6,392 nt of DNA from Acidobacteriota bacterium (GTDB lineage: Bacteria > Acidobacteriota > Blastocatellia > Pyrinomonadales > Pyrinomonadaceae): positions 1 to 6,392 of the forward strand of contig JAKOSS010000204.1 in the NCBI GenBank assembly GCA_029777145.1, written 5' to 3'. A program made the translations under genes and the position numbers. The notes under the pieces were generated by a model, which saw only the letters and a program-made list of their open reading frames with translations, was not told where the DNA came from and did not search any database. Below are positions 4,928 through 6,392 of the stretch, piece after piece; the first letter of the stretch is position 1, and the number at the start of each line of letters is the position of its first letter.

Positions 4928-6392
4928 ATGTACAAATTAACGATCAACGGGGAGTTACACAGTTTTGAACGGAAGACTTCGATTCTGAATGCTCTGAAAT
5001 CCGTCGGCATCGAGGTGCCGACCCTTTGTCATGACGCGCGCCTGCTTGACGTCGGCGCGTGCCGGCTCTGCGTCGTGAAAGTCGCCGGATCGGAACGTCC
5101 GATCGTCTCGTGCGAGACCGACATCATCGACGGACTGGAGATCGAAACGCATACCGCGGAGCTCGAAGAGTCGCGTGTCATGAACCTCAAGATGCTCGCG
5201 AGGCGCTATCCGCGCGGCGCCTTCCGCGATTATCCCGACAAGCCGTTTCATCAGCTGGCGCGGAAATACGGCCTCACGGAAGAGGATTTCGCGGCGGACG
5301 TCAACGGCCGCAAGGCCGACGATTCGCATCCCTACATTCACGTCGACATGTCGCGCTGCGTCGATTGCTACCGCTGCGTCCGGATCTGCGACGAGGTCCA
5401 GGGACAGTACGTGTGGCAGGTTTTTGATCGCGGACGCAAGACTAAGATCACGCCGAATTCGGGAACGACGCTCCGCGCCAGCAGCTGCGTCAGTTGCGGC
5501 GCTTGCGTCGATACCTGTCCGACCGGCGCGCTCGAGGACAAATCGATCCTCGAAAAGGGAAGTCCGACGGACTGGACCCGTTCGGTTTGCCCGTATTGCG
5601 GCACTGGCTGCGAGATCGACGTCGGCCGCCGCGGACAGCAGATCGTCCAGATCAAGGCCGTTCAGGATTCACCCGTCAACCACGGACATCTTTGCGTCAA
5701 GGGCGCCTACGCCTTCGATTTTGTGCACGCACAAGACCGCGTCACCGAACCGATGCTCCGCGAGAAAGGCGGCGAGTGGCGGCCGGTTAGCTGGGACGAG
5801 GCGATCAAATTCACCGCGGACAAACTGAAAGAGATCGTCGAACGCGACGGACACAATGCGGCGGCCGTTCTCGGATCGGCCCGCGCGACGAACGAGGACA
5901 ATTATCTCGCCCAGAAGTTTGCGCGCGTCTGCCTCGAGACGAACAACGTCGACAACTGCGCGCGTGTCTGCCATACGCCGTCCGCAGCGGCACTCAAGAT
6001 GATGCTCGGCGCCGGCGCCGCGACAAACTCGTTCCGCGACATCGAACTCGCGAACACGATCATGATCTGCGGCGCGAACCCGACCGAGAATCATCCGGTG
6101 CTCGGATCGCGGATCAAACAGGCGGTCCGGCACAACGGCGCGAACCTGATCGTCATCGATCCGCGGAAGATCGAGCTGACGAGGTTCGCGAAGATCCACT
6201 TGCAGCTCAAGCCGGGAACGAACATCGCGATGCTGAACGGACTCGCGAACGTGATCATCCGGGAAGGACTGATCGACGAAGAGTTCATCAGGGCACGGGT
6301 CACGGAGTACGAAAAGTTTGCGGATTTTGTCGGCGACTTCACGCCCGAACGCGTCTCGGAGATCTGCGACGTGCCGGCCGAGATGATCCGCA
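4928..6392 (+). CDS. fdhA: Formate dehydrogenase catalytic (alpha) subunit, Mo/W-bis-MGD, Cys type; 3' end beyond window
   Basis: The ATG at 4928 opens a 488-codon frame that stays open at the right edge. Full-length relatives have roughly 850-950 residues, so about half is seen. Domains: an N-terminal [2Fe-2S] domain with C34, C45, C48 and C62; a linker (85-135); a double [4Fe-4S] ferredoxin domain with C144/147/150/154 and C187/190/193/197; and the molybdopterin domain opening with its own [4Fe-4S] motif CPYCGTGC (221-228) and C256, next to LCVKG with the conserved Lys258. The active-site motif NCARVCHTPS (343-352) carries Cys348, codon TGC at 5969-5971, at the selenocysteine position of E. 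coli FdhF, followed by His349. This CARxCH motif marks formate dehydrogenases and separates it from NuoG. The His-Cys [4Fe-4S] motif usual near residues 92-114 is missing. No clear Shine-Dalgarno; translation is probably coupled to the upstream gene. The direction of reaction (formate oxidation or CO2 reduction) and the electron acceptor cannot be told from this subunit. Confidence 0.92.
   Translation, partial: MYKLTINGELHSFERKTSILNALKSVGIEVPTLCHDARLLDVGACRLCVVKVAGSERPIVSCETDIIDGLEIETHTAELEESRVMNLKMLARRYPRGAFRDYPDKPFHQLARKYGLTEEDFAADVNGRKADDSHPYIHVDMSRCVDCYRCVRICDEVQGQYVWQVFDRGRKTKITPNSGTTLRASSCVSCGACVDTCPTGALEDKSILEKGSPTDWTRSVCPYCGTGCEIDVGRRGQQIVQIKAVQDSPVNHGHLCVKGAYAFDFVHAQDRVTEPMLREKGGEWRPVSWDEAIKFTADKLKEIVERDGHNAAAVLGSARATNEDNYLAQKFARVCLETNNVDNCARVCHTPSAAALKMMLGAGAATNSFRDIELANTIMICGANPTENHPVLGSRIKQAVRHNGANLIVIDPRKIELTRFAKIHLQLKPGTNIAMLNGLANVIIREGLIDEEFIRARVTEYEKFADFVGDFTPERVSEICDVPAEMIR

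Noticed and set aside
5969..5971. Selenocysteine at the formate dehydrogenase active site
   Set aside because: The codon is TGC (Cys), the frame has no in-frame TGA in the visible part, so no selenocysteine insertion is needed.
5669..6199. 176-codon minus-strand frame within the formate dehydrogenase gene
   Set aside because: It is antisense to a continuous, motif-rich frame and shows no recognisable protein features.

Overview
The window is about 56-60% GC chromosomal DNA with compact, mostly housekeeping content. Several traits fit Acidobacteriota, perhaps Blastocatellia: a TonB C-terminal-domain secreted protein inside a housekeeping operon, a DUF2752 gene, the run miaA-hfq-tmk-holB, and an AT-rich AAAGTAAAAAG-type intergenic repeat. 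This placement is inference from gene style; there is no rRNA or other marker to settle it.

Minus strand, read from about 4590 down to 1. First comes a leader stretch (about 4407-4590) with a possible 24-codon ORF and two 33-bp-spaced repeats. Then a convincing 30-residue single-pass membrane microprotein (4314-4406), miaA (tRNA A37 dimethylallyltransferase), hfq with its own sigma70-like promoter in the miaA-hfq gap, tmk (thymidylate kinase, TTG start 4 bases after hfq), a repeat-rich inverted repeat that supplies the tmk stop codon, holB (DNA polymerase III delta prime), a secreted TonB-C-domain protein whose ATG overlaps the holB stop (TGATG), and a DUF2752 membrane protein cut by the window edge. 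The tight spacing suggests one long transcription unit, with an internal promoter at hfq. It joins tRNA modification, RNA chaperoning, dTTP synthesis and the replication clamp loader.

Plus strand, 4688 to the right edge. A 77-residue protein with two CxxC pairs (probably a zinc ribbon) starts behind a strong GGAGGAG ribosome binding site. Six bases after it begins a molybdenum/tungsten formate dehydrogenase catalytic subunit, which is open at the window end. The subunit has an N-terminal [2Fe-2S] domain, a 2x[4Fe-4S] domain and a bis-MGD catalytic domain with a Cys (not Sec) active site. The His-Cys [4Fe-4S] motif usually found between the first two domains is absent.

The two units diverge from about 100 bases (4588-4687) holding inverted repeats but no clear consensus promoter. 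I see no CRISPR array, tRNA, rRNA, transposase or phage gene. The least explained parts are the short leader/microprotein region 4291-4590, the inverted repeat at 2329-2413, the small CxxC protein paired with formate dehydrogenase, and the cluster-poor variant of that enzyme.
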